The notes under the pieces were generated by a model. That model was not told where the DNA came from and searched no databases. It saw only the letters and a program-made list of their open reading frames with translations. From Chryseobacterium geocarposphaerae (GTDB taxonomy: Bacteria; Bacteroidota; Bacteroidia; Flavobacteriales; Weeksellaceae): a stretch of 64,000 bases of DNA. The DNA is taken from positions 2,046,001 to 2,110,000 of the forward strand of contig NZ_PGFD01000001.1 of NCBI RefSeq assembly GCF_002797535.1, in the 5' to 3' direction. The position numbers and the translations under genes are program-made. Below are positions 43,676 through 53,169 of this stretch, piece by piece (the first letter of the stretch is position 1; each line of letters begins with the position of its first letter).

Positions 43676-45139
43676 TTAGAGTTCTTTTCTTAATCTTGCT
43701 ACAGGAATATTCAGCTGTTCACGGTATTTTGCGATCGTTCTTCTCGCAATATTATAGCCCTGCTCCTTCAAAATGACTACCAATGCATCATCCGTCAATG
43801 GCTTTCTTTTATTTTCCTTATCAATAACCTCCTGAAGATGGGTTTTAATCTCTTTTGTAGAAACCTCTTCACCGTCATCATTGGTTAAACTATCCGAAAA
43901 TAAATCTTTAAGATATACTATTCCGTTCGGAGTATCTGCATATTTACTTTTTACCACTCTGGAAATTGTGGAGATATCAAAACCGGTAATATCTGCGATA
44001 TCCTTTAAAATCATCGGCTTTAATGACTTCTCATCGCCTGTAATGAAATAGTCCTTCTGGAATTTCACAATGGCAGTAATGGTCTGCAATAAAGTATTCT
44101 GACGCTGGTTGATGGCATCAATATACCATTTTGCCGCATCCAGTTTTTGCTTAATAAATAAAGCAGCCTGCTTATGTTCTGCAGAGTTCTTATCATGGGA
44201 ATACGTTGATAAAATATCCTTATACTCTTCAGAAACTCTTAAAGTAGGCGCATTCTTACTGTTCAGCATCGGAATAACCTGCCCGTCTTTTACCTGAATG
44301 ACAAAATCGGGAATGATTTCCTGATTAATAGTAATCGTCTGAGTATCGAAATTACCTCCTACTTTCGGTGATAGTTTGGATATTTCATCCAGTGCATCCT
44401 TCAAATCTTCTTCCTCAATATCATACTTCTGAATGATCTTATTATAATGCTTATTGGTAAGGGCATCAAACTGATGTCTTAGAATATTTGCCGCCAGAGA
44501 AACTGCTTTATCAGAGCTTACTTTCTTTTCAATCTGTAAAAGAAGGCATTCCTGCAGGTTTCTTGCTCCCACACCGGATGGATCAAGCTTCTGAATATAG
44601 TTTTCAAGAATATCCTCCACTTTTTCTTTAGTGGTGTAAATACCCTGAGAAAAGGCCAAATCATCCACAATCGATTTAATTTCTCTTCTCAGATAACCGT
44701 CTGTATCCAGGTTTCCAATGATATATTCTGCAATTTTCACATCTTCATCCGAAATATTCACAAGATGAATTTGCTCCATTAAGTAATCATATAAAGACTG
44801 ACCTTCTGTCAGAAGACTTTCATTATCAAATTCTTCATCATCAGGAGAGTAGTTGCTGGATGCTGTTTTATAGCTTGGCTCATCATCATAAAGATATTCG
44901 TTGACATCGAAATCAGTTTCAATGCTTTCTGTACCCTCACTCTCGTAAGAATCTTCAAGGGAAGAATAATCATCTTCCTTAGAGTCTTCTTTTGCTATTT
45001 CCAACGCAGGATTTTCCTCTAACTCTCTTTCCAATTCCTCCTCAAACTCCAGAGTATGAAGCTGAATCAACTTCATCAACTGAATTTGCTGAGGCGCCAG
45101 CTTTTGTCCTAATTTGAGCTGTAAGTGTTGTTTAAGCAT
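43676..45139 (-). CDS. rpoN: RNA polymerase sigma-54 factor
   Basis: A 487-residue sigma-54. The N-terminal activator-interacting region I is Gln/Leu-rich (LQLKLGQKLAPQQIQLMKLIQLHTLEFEEELERELEENPAL in parts). An acidic region II (about 50-105) and the core-binding domain follow. The RpoN box ARRTIAKYRE with the C-terminal LNIPVARLRKEL is near the end. Full length. No bacterial enhancer-binding protein was seen in the window. Confidence 0.95.
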   Translation of the reverse strand: MLKQHLQLKLGQKLAPQQIQLMKLIQLHTLEFEEELERELEENPALEIAKEDSKEDDYSSLEDSYESEGTESIETDFDVNEYLYDDEPSYKTASSNYSPDDEEFDNESLLTEGQSLYDYLMEQIHLVNISDEDVKIAEYIIGNLDTDGYLRREIKSIVDDLAFSQGIYTTKEKVEDILENYIQKLDPSGVGARNLQECLLLQIEKKVSSDKAVSLAANILRHQFDALTNKHYNKIIQKYDIEEEDLKDALDEISKLSPKVGGNFDTQTITINQEIIPDFVIQVKDGQVIPMLNSKNAPTLRVSEEYKDILSTYSHDKNSAEHKQAALFIKQKLDAAKWYIDAINQRQNTLLQTITAIVKFQKDYFITGDEKSLKPMILKDIADITGFDISTISRVVKSKYADTPNGIVYLKDLFSDSLTNDDGEEVSTKEIKTHLQEVIDKENKRKPLTDDALVVILKEQGYNIARRTIAKYREQLNIPVARLRKEL

Positions 45140-45259
45140 ATCTGTCTTTGTGTTTTAACATACATATTCTACGAATTTAATAAATTTATTTGTAGAATAA
45201 TAATTTTTAGCACGATTTTTGTAGTATAGATTTTTATAATAAACTATTTTAAATAAACT

Positions 45260-45291
45260 AAAAAGCCTTAAAAATTACTTTAAGGCTTTTT
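45260..45291 (-). terminator. terminator of asnS
   Basis: AAAAAGCCTTAAA/TTTAAGGCTTTTT stem just after the asnS stop, with a T-rich arm on the minus strand. Confidence 0.85.
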
Positions 45292-45295
45292 ATTT

Positions 45296-46744
45296 TTAGA
45301 ATTCTGCGTTTTTCGGAGTCCTTGGGAAAGGAATTACATCTCTGATATTGGTCATTCCCGTTACAAAAAGCACTAACCTTTCTAGCCCCAATCCAAATCC
45401 TGCATGCGGCACAGAACCGAATTTTCTGGTATCCAAATACCACCAAAGCTCATGTTCATCTACATGCATCTCTGTCATTTTCTGTTTCAGAACATCTAGT
45501 CTTGCTTCTCTTTCGGAACCTCCGATGATCTCTCCGATTCCAGGGAAAAGGACATCCATTGCCGCAACGGTTTTATTATCATCATTCAGCTTCATATAGA
45601 ATGCCTTGATTTCTTTCGGATAATCAAACAGAACTACAGGACTTTCGAAATGTTTTTCAACCAGATATCTTTCGTGTTCAGACTGAAGATCGGTTCCCCA
45701 GTTTTCAACCGGATAAACGAATTTTCCTTTTTTATTTTCCTTAGAGTTCATTAGGATCTCAATCGCTTCTGTATAAGAAACTCTCTTGAAACGCTTAGCA
45801 ACAACATTTTCAAGTTTCTCGATCAATCCTTCTTTTGCTCTGTCTTTTTCTGCTTTTCCTTTTTGTTCTTCAGCAAAACGCTTGTCCAGGAACTCCAAAT
45901 CATCTTTGCAATTATCCAGTACATACTGAATCACATATTTCAGAAAATCTTCTGCCAAATCGATGTTGTCTTCAAGGTTGTTGAAAGCAACTTCCGGCTC
46001 GATCATCCAGAATTCTGCCAAGTGACGGGTTGTGTTTGAGTTTTCTGCACGGAAAGTAGGTCCGAACGTATAAATTCTTCCCAATCCCATCGCTGCAGTT
46101 TCCCCTTCAAGCTGCCCGGAAACCGTTAAATTAGTTTTTCTTCCAAAGAAATCCTGAGAGAAATCGATATCTCCCTGCTCATCTCTTGGAATATTATTTA
46201 GATCAAAGTTGGTCACTCCAAACATTTCTCCAGCTCCTTCCGCATCAGCTCCCGTAATTACAGGGGTATTGATATAAAAAAACTGGTTTTGATTAAAGAA
46301 TGAATGTACCGCAAAACTTACTGCATGACGCACTCTGAAAACCGCTCCGAATAAGTTGGTCCTGAATCTTAGGTGAGCCTGCTCTCTCAACGTTTCCAAT
46401 GAATGCTTCTTAGGCTGAAGAATCGTTTTATCTCTTTCCTCAGTAAAGTTGTCTCCTAAAATAATAATCTTTTTAGCGATGATCTCTACCGTCTGTCCCG
46501 CTCCCTGGCTTTCCACAACTTCACCTACCACTTTCAAAGAAGCCGCAGTACTGATTTTACTAATAATCTCTTCGTCGAAATTTTCGAAATCAACAACTAT
46601 TTGCAAATTATTAATCGTAGAACCATCATTAAGCGCAATGAAGCGATTTGAACGGAACGCTCTTACCCAACCGTAAACCGTAATGTCATGATGTAATACT
46701 TTCTTGTAATCCTGTAGGATTTCCTTAATTGTCTGCTTTTTCAT
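45296..46744 (-). CDS. asnS: asparaginyl-tRNA synthetase
   Basis: A 482-residue class IIb synthetase. The N-terminal OB-fold anticodon domain ([22 protein letters not shown]) precedes class II motif 2 ([21 protein letters not shown]) and motif 3 ([16 protein letters not shown]). Residues favour AsnRS over AspRS. Full length and intact. A TAnnTTTG promoter and a terminator frame it as a single-gene unit. Confidence 0.96.
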   Translation of the reverse strand: MKKQTIKEILQDYKKVLHHDITVYGWVRAFRSNRFIALNDGSTINNLQIVVDFENFDEEIISKISTAASLKVVGEVVESQGAGQTVEIIAKKIIILGDNFTEERDKTILQPKKHSLETLREQAHLRFRTNLFGAVFRVRHAVSFAVHSFFNQNQFFYINTPVITGADAEGAGEMFGVTNFDLNNIPRDEQGDIDFSQDFFGRKTNLTVSGQLEGETAAMGLGRIYTFGPTFRAENSNTTRHLAEFWMIEPEVAFNNLEDNIDLAEDFLKYVIQYVLDNCKDDLEFLDKRFAEEQKGKAEKDRAKEGLIEKLENVVAKRFKRVSYTEAIEILMNSKENKKGKFVYPVENWGTDLQSEHERYLVEKHFESPVVLFDYPKEIKAFYMKLNDDNKTVAAMDVLFPGIGEIIGGSEREARLDVLKQKMTEMHVDEHELWWYLDTRKFGSVPHAGFGLGLERLVLFVTGMTNIRDVIPFPRTPKNAEF

Positions 46745-46781
46745 TTGTTGATTAAAATTTTTATATAAAAATTAATGTCCG

Positions 46782-46789
46782 CAAAGTTA
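46782..46789 (-). promoter_or_regulatory. -7 element (TAACTTTG) of asnS
   Basis: TAACTTTG on the minus strand, 37 bases before the asnS ATG. Confidence 0.6.
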
Positions 46790-46879
46790 CAAAAAAACAG
46801 CGCAACTTGATGATTGCACTGCCTTAATTAAAAAGTGATTTATCAATTACTTAGCGAAGAACTATGCTTCAAATATGAA

Positions 46880-47479
46880 TTAATTAAAGAAAATTGACTT
46901 TTTACGCTGTTTCCCATTCCGGATTTTCCACGCATGGTAAGAGCTGGGAACATCATACTGCCACTTTGGAAGGAATAAAATAATCATGATAACATCAATA
47001 TGAGAAATAAAACCTAATATAACCGTCAAATAAAAAGCCCAACCTGCCTGCTGAAATCCAATTAAATAAGTAAAGGCAATCAGCAGACTTATTCCCCACA
47101 TTTTCGATAAAAAAGCATGAGTACAGGTTTCCTTACCGAATTTCAGAATACTTACAACATAGCACAAAGCTTCCATTAACAGGATCAAAAGAATTCCTTC
47201 CCATTCACTTTTTATCAATTCTAGATTCAGAAAATAGGCTGCAAATCCTAACGAAAGCCAGAAAACCAAGTCAGTCTGACTGTCTAATCTTCTTAATTTT
47301 TCCGAAGAAGCTCCAATTTTCCGGGCAATAATGCCGTCGAAAATATCTGTTAACAATCCAAAATACATTAAAGAGAGAAGTAAGAATCGTGATTCTATAC
47401 CTTGAAAATAAGCCAAGAAGAGAATAATTGGAGCAAGAAGAAATCTTATGATAATTAAAATATAGGGTATTGTTTTCAT
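46880..47479 (-). CDS. CDP-alcohol phosphatidyltransferase family protein
   Basis: A 199-residue integral membrane protein with about six helices. The family catalytic signature is present as DIFDGIIARKIG followed by SEKLRRLDSQTDL, giving the Asp-Gly..Ala-Arg..Asp..Asp pattern. Family members make phospholipids from CDP-diacylglycerol. The particular headgroup is not readable from the sequence. It lies four bases downstream of the surface-repeat protein gene and is likely cotranscribed with it. Confidence 0.85.
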   Translation of the reverse strand: MKTIPYILIIIRFLLAPIILFLAYFQGIESRFLLLSLMYFGLLTDIFDGIIARKIGASSEKLRRLDSQTDLVFWLSLGFAAYFLNLELIKSEWEGILLILLMEALCYVVSILKFGKETCTHAFLSKMWGISLLIAFTYLIGFQQAGWAFYLTVILGFISHIDVIMIILFLPKWQYDVPSSYHAWKIRNGKQRKKSIFFN

Positions 47480-47483
47480 GATT

Positions 47484-48155
47484 TTAAAAATTAATTATGG
47501 GTAAACTTCTTTTTCCATTTTTGTTCCACAGACCAATTTGCAGCCCTTTCAATTTTTTAGATGTATTTACTAAGCCAATCTGCAGCCCTTTTACGTCATC
47601 ACCAGCATTATATCCACCAATCTGTGTTCCTCTTACCATTTCTGCATCATTGAAAACTGAAAGACTCATTCCATTGAGCTCCTTTGAATAGACACCCAAC
47701 GAAGAGGCAAAAATTCCGTTTCCTTTTTCAATATAAGTTGTAAATAGAGTACCCGATATACCATTCATCGTATGACCATAATTGTAAAGAGAAATACTCA
47801 TCCCGTTATGACTCACTCCTCGTAAGTATCCCGCAGCAGAAATATTAAGTCCGTTAATCTTTATAAACTCTGTATTTTCGCCTTTTGCAGGATCGTAAAA
47901 CATCCACAATAAAAATCCTAAAGCATTAACATCTATATTTAATCCATTCACTTTTTGGAGCAATTTTACATTTTGTTCTTTAATAATATGTTCAGAATCA
48001 AAACCCAATCCGATTGCCAATCCATTTACTTTACCAATTTTATCATTCAAAGGAGTTAAAGCAATCAATCTCGTTTTTTGCACTTTCAAGCTGTTTTGAG
48101 CATGAAAAAAATTAATTATCAAAAAGCTCATTATTAATAAAATCCTTGTTCTCAT
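47484..48155 (-). CDS. exported protein with NGLxIGLxN-type surface repeats (LA_2272-like)
   Basis: A 223-residue protein with a signal peptide (MRTRILLIMSFLIINFFHAQ). It has repeated short units such as VNGLAIGLGF, VNGLNIDVNALG, INGLNISAAG, LNGMSLSVFN, VKGLQIGLVN and LKGLQIGLWN. The units resemble the surface repeats known from LA_2272-type proteins of Leptospira and Bacteroidota. Function unknown. It ends four bases from the CDP-alcohol phosphatidyltransferase gene and diverges from a regulator gene. Confidence 0.8.
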   Translation of the reverse strand: MRTRILLIMSFLIINFFHAQNSLKVQKTRLIALTPLNDKIGKVNGLAIGLGFDSEHIIKEQNVKLLQKVNGLNIDVNALGFLLWMFYDPAKGENTEFIKINGLNISAAGYLRGVSHNGMSISLYNYGHTMNGISGTLFTTYIEKGNGIFASSLGVYSKELNGMSLSVFNDAEMVRGTQIGGYNAGDDVKGLQIGLVNTSKKLKGLQIGLWNKNGKRSLPIINF

Positions 48156-48237
48156 AATTCATTATTCTAAAATTATGTTTCAAAATTATCTGCGAAAAAC
48201 ACAAATCCGAATGCGAAAAAAAATTAAAATAAATAAG

Positions 48238-48245
48238 TACATTTG
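48238..48245 (+). promoter_or_regulatory. -7 element (TACATTTG) of the regulator pair
   Basis: TACATTTG 16 bases before the ATG at 48262; overlapped at its end by the palindrome 48243-48257. Confidence 0.55.
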
Positions 48246-48257
48246 TGAAAATCACAA
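48243..48257. promoter_or_regulatory. inverted repeat over the regulator promoter
   Basis: TTGTGA-AAA-TCACAA, perfect 6-bp arms, overlapping the -7 element and the expected transcription start. Its position suggests autorepression by one of the two downstream regulators. Confidence 0.5.
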
Positions 48258-48261
48258 AACC

Positions 48262-49188
48262 ATGCATCATGAACTTTTACTGAGGGAAATCCGAAAAAGA
48301 ATTGGCGACAAATCATTGAATGATGAGATTGCCAATATCCTGAATATAAGCTATGATGCTGCCCACAGAAGAACCTCACAGAAGGCAAAATTCAGTTTTG
48401 AAGAAGCTTTGGAGCTGGCTAAATATTATCAGATTTCTTTAGATCAGTTTCTTACTTCCGACCATCAGATCCTGGTTCGGAAAACTTCAGCAGTTACCCA
48501 AACGGAAGATTTACAGTCTTTTTTTCAGAATAACCTCAGTATTTTTGAAAATTTGCCGCTTTCCGATGAGATGACTATTTATTATTCCGCGAAAGACATT
48601 CCGTTTTTCTATACACTTTCGGATACCTTACTTTCCCGTTTCAAAATATATGTATGGATGAATCTGCTGAATGCCAAACAGGTTTTTGTACCATTTTTAC
48701 AGTTCTCCCCTCCTCAGTTTGAAGCTGACACGAAGGAACTAAGAAAAAAATACGAAGAACAGCATGTTGCTGAATTATGGAATGACATGACTATTTCCAG
48801 TATTTTACAACAGGTCTTATTCTATTACGACACCCGGCTTTTAAAAAGAAATGAAGCACACATCATTCTACAGGAGCTGAATGAATTAATAGAGTTTATT
48901 GAGAAAAAAACTGAAAACAATCCGAAATTTCATCTCTATGAAAACGAGCTGATGCATCTTTCCAATGACATCTTTTTTCATCACCCTCAACAGTCACTTT
49001 TTGCTTTACCAACAAATATGTTCGGATATATTTTGATTAATGATGCCAAAACCTGCAACGAAACGCTAAATTATTTTGAGCATCAAATCAAAAATTCAAA
49101 ATCACTGAACACTTCAGGAAATCGCGATAGGAAAATATTTTTCAATAAAATGTACCAGCAAATTGAAAATTTAACCCAAAAACTATAA
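48262..49188 (+). CDS. helix-turn-helix transcriptional regulator with C-terminal effector domain
   Basis: A 308-residue protein. The N-terminal ~60 residues hold a divergent helix-turn-helix (LLREIRKRIGDKSLNDEIANILNISYDAAHRR in parts). The rest (about 75-308) is an all-alpha domain with no recognised motif. The ATG at 48262 follows the promoter; the in-frame upstream extension is Lys-rich, covers the promoter and is rejected. It is separated by one base from the AraC-family gene, so they form one unit. Confidence 0.8.
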   Translation: MHHELLLREIRKRIGDKSLNDEIANILNISYDAAHRRTSQKAKFSFEEALELAKYYQISLDQFLTSDHQILVRKTSAVTQTEDLQSFFQNNLSIFENLPLSDEMTIYYSAKDIPFFYTLSDTLLSRFKIYVWMNLLNAKQVFVPFLQFSPPQFEADTKELRKKYEEQHVAELWNDMTISSILQQVLFYYDTRLLKRNEAHIILQELNELIEFIEKKTENNPKFHLYENELMHLSNDIFFHHPQQSLFALPTNMFGYILINDAKTCNETLNYFEHQIKNSKSLNTSGNRDRKIFFNKMYQQIENLTQKL

Positions 49189-49189
49189 T

Positions 49190-49990
49190 ATGAAAAGCCT
49201 TCGTCATGGTGAATTTTTCGGGCAGACTAACGAAACTCTCAATTTCGATGGAGTTACTATTACGGATACAGAATACACCCATTCTTTTGTTGATTGGCAT
49301 TATCATGAAAACCCTTATCTTACGTTTCTCCTACAGGGAAATATGACGGAAGGCAACAAAAAAGAAATATATGATTGCTCAGCAGGAACATTGCTTTATC
49401 ATCATTGGGAAGATGCACATTACAATATAAAGCCAGATGTTTTTACCCGTGGATTTCACATCGAAATTACAGAAGATTGGTTTGAAAGATTTCACGTTCC
49501 GAAAACTCAAGTTGAAGGAAGCTTTACTATTAAAAACCCTGCCATAAAGTTGTTGATGCATCAGATTTTCAAAGAAACAAAATTAAATGATGATTTTCCT
49601 GATCTTTCTGTTCATCAACTTTTATTAAATCTTTTTGATCAATTATCAAATCAAAAAAGCGATACAAAAAAGAAGCCAGCCTGGGTAAAACAACTTGATG
49701 AAATTTTGCATGAACATTTTACAGAAAAATTGAATTTAGTTGAGCTTTCCCAAACATTAAATATTCATCCAGCACATTTGAGCAGAGATTTTCAGAAGTA
49801 TTTTCAATGTAATCTGGGAGAATATCTGAGAAAATTAAAGGTTGAAAGATCCTTACAACTTTTGAATGAATTTGAGTCTTTATCGGAAGTTGCATTGGAG
49901 TGCGGATTTTCAGACCAGAATCATTTTATCCGTTGTTTTAAGGCAAATATCGGAGTTACACCTTGGAAATATCGGAATATTTTGAAATAG
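49190..49990 (+). CDS. AraC-family transcriptional regulator
   Basis: A 266-residue regulator. The N-terminal cupin-like sensing domain shows FVDWHYHENPYLTFLLQGNM and TLLYHHWEDAHYN. The C-terminal double HTH includes LNLVELSQTLNIHPAHLSRDFQKYF and the AraC signature SEVALECGFSDQNHFIRCFKANIGVTPWKYR. It is translated right after the upstream regulator gene. Target unknown; the neighbouring serine hydrolase gene downstream is a candidate. Confidence 0.92.
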   Translation: MKSLRHGEFFGQTNETLNFDGVTITDTEYTHSFVDWHYHENPYLTFLLQGNMTEGNKKEIYDCSAGTLLYHHWEDAHYNIKPDVFTRGFHIEITEDWFERFHVPKTQVEGSFTIKNPAIKLLMHQIFKETKLNDDFPDLSVHQLLLNLFDQLSNQKSDTKKKPAWVKQLDEILHEHFTEKLNLVELSQTLNIHPAHLSRDFQKYFQCNLGEYLRKLKVERSLQLLNEFESLSEVALECGFSDQNHFIRCFKANIGVTPWKYRNILK

Positions 49991-50045
49991 TCTTTCAACA
50001 GATTTCACAGACAATTGCGCATATTTTATATTTCATTTGATTCAG

Positions 50046-50124
50046 TAGTCCTTCTGACGAAAGAAGAATCTCACTTCTCAATAACAGATTCTTCACTGCG
50101 CTTCGCTTCGTTCAGAATGACAGT
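50046..50124. repeat. dispersed palindromic repeat, copy 1
   Basis: GTAGTCCTTCTGACGAAAGA.. to ..TTCAGAATGACAGTGTG. The ends are inverted (TTCTGA and TCAGAA) and inner AGAATCT/AGATTCT pairs occur. It resembles the copy at 54336-54413. Both are intergenic. Confidence 0.65.
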
Positions 50125-50208
50125 GTGTATTAGCAGTATATATTAATATGTAGTACAAAGGAAAATTAAAATGTTAATTTCATTCTATTTTTTCTAAAAA
50201 TTGATATC

Positions 50209-50216
50209 TATTTTTG
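50209..50216 (+). promoter_or_regulatory. -7 element (TATTTTTG) of the serine hydrolase gene
   Basis: TATTTTTG, 17 bases before the ATG at 50234. Confidence 0.5.
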
Positions 50217-50233
50217 TTTAGATAAAATTGACA

Positions 50234-51877
50234 ATGAAACTCATCATCTTATTTTTTTTAATTCTAATTTCAAGTTTGTCTTTTGGCCAAGCTTCAAACA
50301 TTATTGAGCCGGAAAAAATTGAAAATTCCGTTCAGAAAAATCATTTGAACAGAATTATGTTTTTAGACAGAGTCATTTCTCTAGAAAATATAAAAGAAAG
50401 TGATTTCTTAAAAACCATGACATTTCATGAGGATAAGGATTTTGATATCCGTATCTTCCTCAGTAATTCATTGGTCAATTACTTACATCAGCTCGAACCC
50501 CATTTACCTGCAGATGAACTCTTGAAAAACAGAAATTATCAATTTAATTTCATCATTGACGGAAAACTGATATATGCTGAAAATCTGAATCCGGGAGCAG
50601 GAACCGCAGAAAGCAAAAAAATCAAAACAAATTTTAGAATTCCTTTTATAAGCGCGACAAACGAAGATTCCTGGGGAAGATATTTATGGATGCGGTTTTA
50701 TCTTGCAAACGGTGGAATTGATGCGCTAGAACCTGGAAATCATATCTTGAAAATTGAAATAAAACCTTACTTAAAAACTTCAGCCTTGAAGGTAGGAAAT
50801 GTAATTGCTCAAGGAGAAATTCAATTAATCATTCCTAAAAAAAGTATTTCTGAACAACAAATTGCGGTCCAGAAAATCAAACCCGGAAGTGGCTGGAAAG
50901 TTTCTGAAGAAAAGTTCAGCACTGAACGGATAAGAGCTTTAAATCAAAAAATAGCAGAAAACAGGTTTCGGGATATTACCGGAATCGTTATGATAAAAGA
51001 TGAGAAACTGCTATTGGAGGAATATTTTAACGGGTACAAAAGAGACAGTTTAAATGATACCCGTTCTGTGGGAAAATCTTTTTCATCCGCATTAATGGGA
51101 ATTGCGATACAAGATGGCTTTATTAAAAGTGAAAATCAAAGTCTGAAAGAGTTTTATAATGTAAGACAATTCAAAAATTATTCTTCTAAAAAAGACAGCG
51201 TTACCATTAAAAGTTTACTCACTATGAGCTCCGCATTTAACGGCAATGATGAAGATTACGAATCTCCCGGAAATGAAGAAAATATGTACCCTACAAAAAA
51301 TTGGGTAACATTCACCTTAGATTTACCGATGACTCAAAATAAAATAGGGAAAAACTGGAATTATTTCACTGCCGGTGTTGTAGTAACGGGTGATATTCTG
51401 GATAAATCAGTTCCCAACGGCTTGGAAAATTATGCCGATAAAAAACTTTTTCAACCTCTCGGAATTAAAGAATACAAATGGCAATTTACACCTCAACAAA
51501 AGCCTTCTTTAGCGGGAGGACTAAGGATGAAAGCTTTAGATCTTGCCAAATTCGGACAGCTTTACAAAAATAACGGAACCTGGAACGGTAAGAGAATTTT
51601 AGAAAAAGTATGGATCAAAAAATCCTTTACCAATTATTTCACGGAAAATAAAGATTTTGAAGGTTACGGATATCTGTTCTGGAGAAAAGTGTATAAAGTC
51701 GGTAACAAAGCATTTGAATCTTACCAGTCCAGCGGAAATGGCGGAAACAAAATTATCATTTTTACAGAAATACCAGTGGTGATCGTTATTACAGCAAAAG
51801 CATATAATAAACCTTACGCCCATTCTCAAGTCGACAAAATTGTACAGGATTATTTATTGCCCTCGATTTATAATTAA
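50234..51877 (+). CDS. exported serine hydrolase, beta-lactamase class C family
   Basis: A 547-residue exported enzyme. A signal peptide (MKLIILFFLILISSLSFGQ) is followed by a ~200-residue N-terminal beta-rich domain. The penicillin-binding-like hydrolase domain starts near residue 230, with nucleophile motif SVGK (DTRSVGKSFSSALMG), a Tyr-type second motif in NWNYFTAG, and a GGxG-type third segment in SSGNGGNK. The substrate could be a peptide, ester or beta-lactam. The upstream TTG is not used; the ATG at 50234 is. Confidence 0.85.
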   Translation: MKLIILFFLILISSLSFGQASNIIEPEKIENSVQKNHLNRIMFLDRVISLENIKESDFLKTMTFHEDKDFDIRIFLSNSLVNYLHQLEPHLPADELLKNRNYQFNFIIDGKLIYAENLNPGAGTAESKKIKTNFRIPFISATNEDSWGRYLWMRFYLANGGIDALEPGNHILKIEIKPYLKTSALKVGNVIAQGEIQLIIPKKSISEQQIAVQKIKPGSGWKVSEEKFSTERIRALNQKIAENRFRDITGIVMIKDEKLLLEEYFNGYKRDSLNDTRSVGKSFSSALMGIAIQDGFIKSENQSLKEFYNVRQFKNYSSKKDSVTIKSLLTMSSAFNGNDEDYESPGNEENMYPTKNWVTFTLDLPMTQNKIGKNWNYFTAGVVVTGDILDKSVPNGLENYADKKLFQPLGIKEYKWQFTPQQKPSLAGGLRMKALDLAKFGQLYKNNGTWNGKRILEKVWIKKSFTNYFTENKDFEGYGYLFWRKVYKVGNKAFESYQSSGNGGNKIIIFTEIPVVIVITAKAYNKPYAHSQVDKIVQDYLLPSIYN

Positions 51878-51950
51878 TGAAAATTGGTAATAAAGTATAT
51901 GAAAAAGTGAATGGTCAACAGGAAATTGATCATCACAAAAGAAAAAATAA

Positions 51951-52493
51951 TTATTCGTCTTTTTTAGAAGGAACTAAAAAGACATCAATAAGACCTTCAG
52001 GAAGTTCCATTTTAATAAATCTTTCTTCTCTGTTCACTTCAAGAATCCAGTCTTTAATAATAGGAATTACCACTTCCTTTCCATCAAGATTGGTAATGAA
52101 ATACACTTGTGCTGTCTGATCATTTACAGATCTGATTACGCCACAGTCATTTCCGTTTTCATCTAAAATATTATATCCGATGATTTCGTGATAGTAGAAT
52201 TGCTTTCCTGATAGTTTTGGCAGTGAAGTCAACGGCAAATAAACATTTTTACCCAAAGACTGGTCTACCAGAGCTTCTGTAGAGTTTTTAAAAGCAATAT
52301 TAAGAGCATCCAGTTTGCTCCATGATGACTTAGCAATAAAAAAAGGAACCAATAATCCGTTGATTTCAACGAATATTGATTCCAGTTTATTGTAAAGCTC
52401 GGGTTGGTCTGTATCCAGTTTAAGGATTACATTTCCCGCAAGTCCGTGTCTGCGTGTGATTTTTCCTAATAAATAGCAATCTTCTTTACGCAT
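51951..52493 (-). CDS. rimM: ribosome maturation factor RimM
   Basis: A 180-residue two-domain protein. The N-terminal RimM domain begins LGKITRRHGLAGNVILKLDT, and the C-terminal PRC-barrel has YYHEIIGYNILDENGNDCG and VVIPIIKDWILEVNREERFI. It helps process the 30S head. The position directly downstream of rpsP (12 bases) is the conserved bacterial arrangement. Confidence 0.95.
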   Translation of the reverse strand: MRKEDCYLLGKITRRHGLAGNVILKLDTDQPELYNKLESIFVEINGLLVPFFIAKSSWSKLDALNIAFKNSTEALVDQSLGKNVYLPLTSLPKLSGKQFYYHEIIGYNILDENGNDCGVIRSVNDQTAQVYFITNLDGKEVVIPIIKDWILEVNREERFIKMELPEGLIDVFLVPSKKDE

Positions 52494-52505
52494 ACAGGAG
52501 TTTTC

Positions 52506-53063
52506 TTAAGCTTCAGTGTTTTCTTCTGTAGATTCAGCAGCAGCTTCTCCTTCTGTAGCAACTTCTTCAGCAGGTGCATTAGCAGCCTCTTCAGCAGCTT
52601 TAGCATCAGCTTCAGCTTGTGCAGCAGCAGCGATTCTAGCTTCATTTACTTTTACTTCAGCTTCTAAAGCAGCTTTCTTAGCATCAGCTTTAGCCGTAGC
52701 CAAACCTTCTACTTTACCTTGTACTTTAGATTCTTTAGCTTCTACCCAAGCATTGAATCTTTTTTCAGCTTCAGCCTCATCAAAAGCTCCTTTAGCAACA
52801 CCACCTTGTAAGTGTTTTTTGTAAAGTGCACCTTTGTAAGAAAGGATAGCTCTTGCAGTATCAGTTGGCTGAGCACCGTTGTTTAACCACTTCACAGCAG
52901 AATCAACATTCAAATCGATAGTTGCAGGGTTAGTAATTGGGTTGTAAGTTCCTAGTTTTTCGATGAATCTACCATCTCTTCTTGATCTAGAATCTGCAAC
53001 CACGATGTGGAAGAAAGGTCTCCCTTTTGATCCGTGTCTTTGTAATCTGATTTTTACTGACAT
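52506..53063 (-). CDS. rpsP: 30S ribosomal protein S16 with long Ala/Glu-rich tail
   Basis: A 185-residue protein; the first ~80 residues are canonical S16 ([36 protein letters not shown]). The C-terminal ~100 residues are a low-complexity Ala/Glu/Lys extension ([20 protein letters not shown]), typical of Bacteroidota S16. The tail is probably flexible. rimM follows within the same operon; a TAnnTTTG promoter lies upstream. Confidence 0.95.
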   Translation of the reverse strand: MSVKIRLQRHGSKGRPFFHIVVADSRSRRDGRFIEKLGTYNPITNPATIDLNVDSAVKWLNNGAQPTDTARAILSYKGALYKKHLQGGVAKGAFDEAEAEKRFNAWVEAKESKVQGKVEGLATAKADAKKAALEAEVKVNEARIAAAAQAEADAKAAEEAANAPAEEVATEGEAAAESTEENTEA

Positions 53064-53111
53064 AATGTTTGAATTTTAAGGGAACTCGTCCCAGTTAAAT
53101 ATTTAAGAGTG

Positions 53112-53119
53112 CAAAGATA
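53112..53119 (-). promoter_or_regulatory. -7 element (TATCTTTG) of the rpsP-rimM operon
   Basis: TATCTTTG on the minus strand, 48 bases before the rpsP ATG. Confidence 0.55.
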
Positions 53120-53169
53120 AACAAAATTTTCAATTCAATGGTCTGAAACTAAGATATTTTTACATCTTT

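Noticed and set aside
52516..52824. Ala/Ser-rich plus-strand frame opposite rpsP
   Set aside because: It is the mirror of the low-complexity S16 tail; the real gene is clear on the minus strand.
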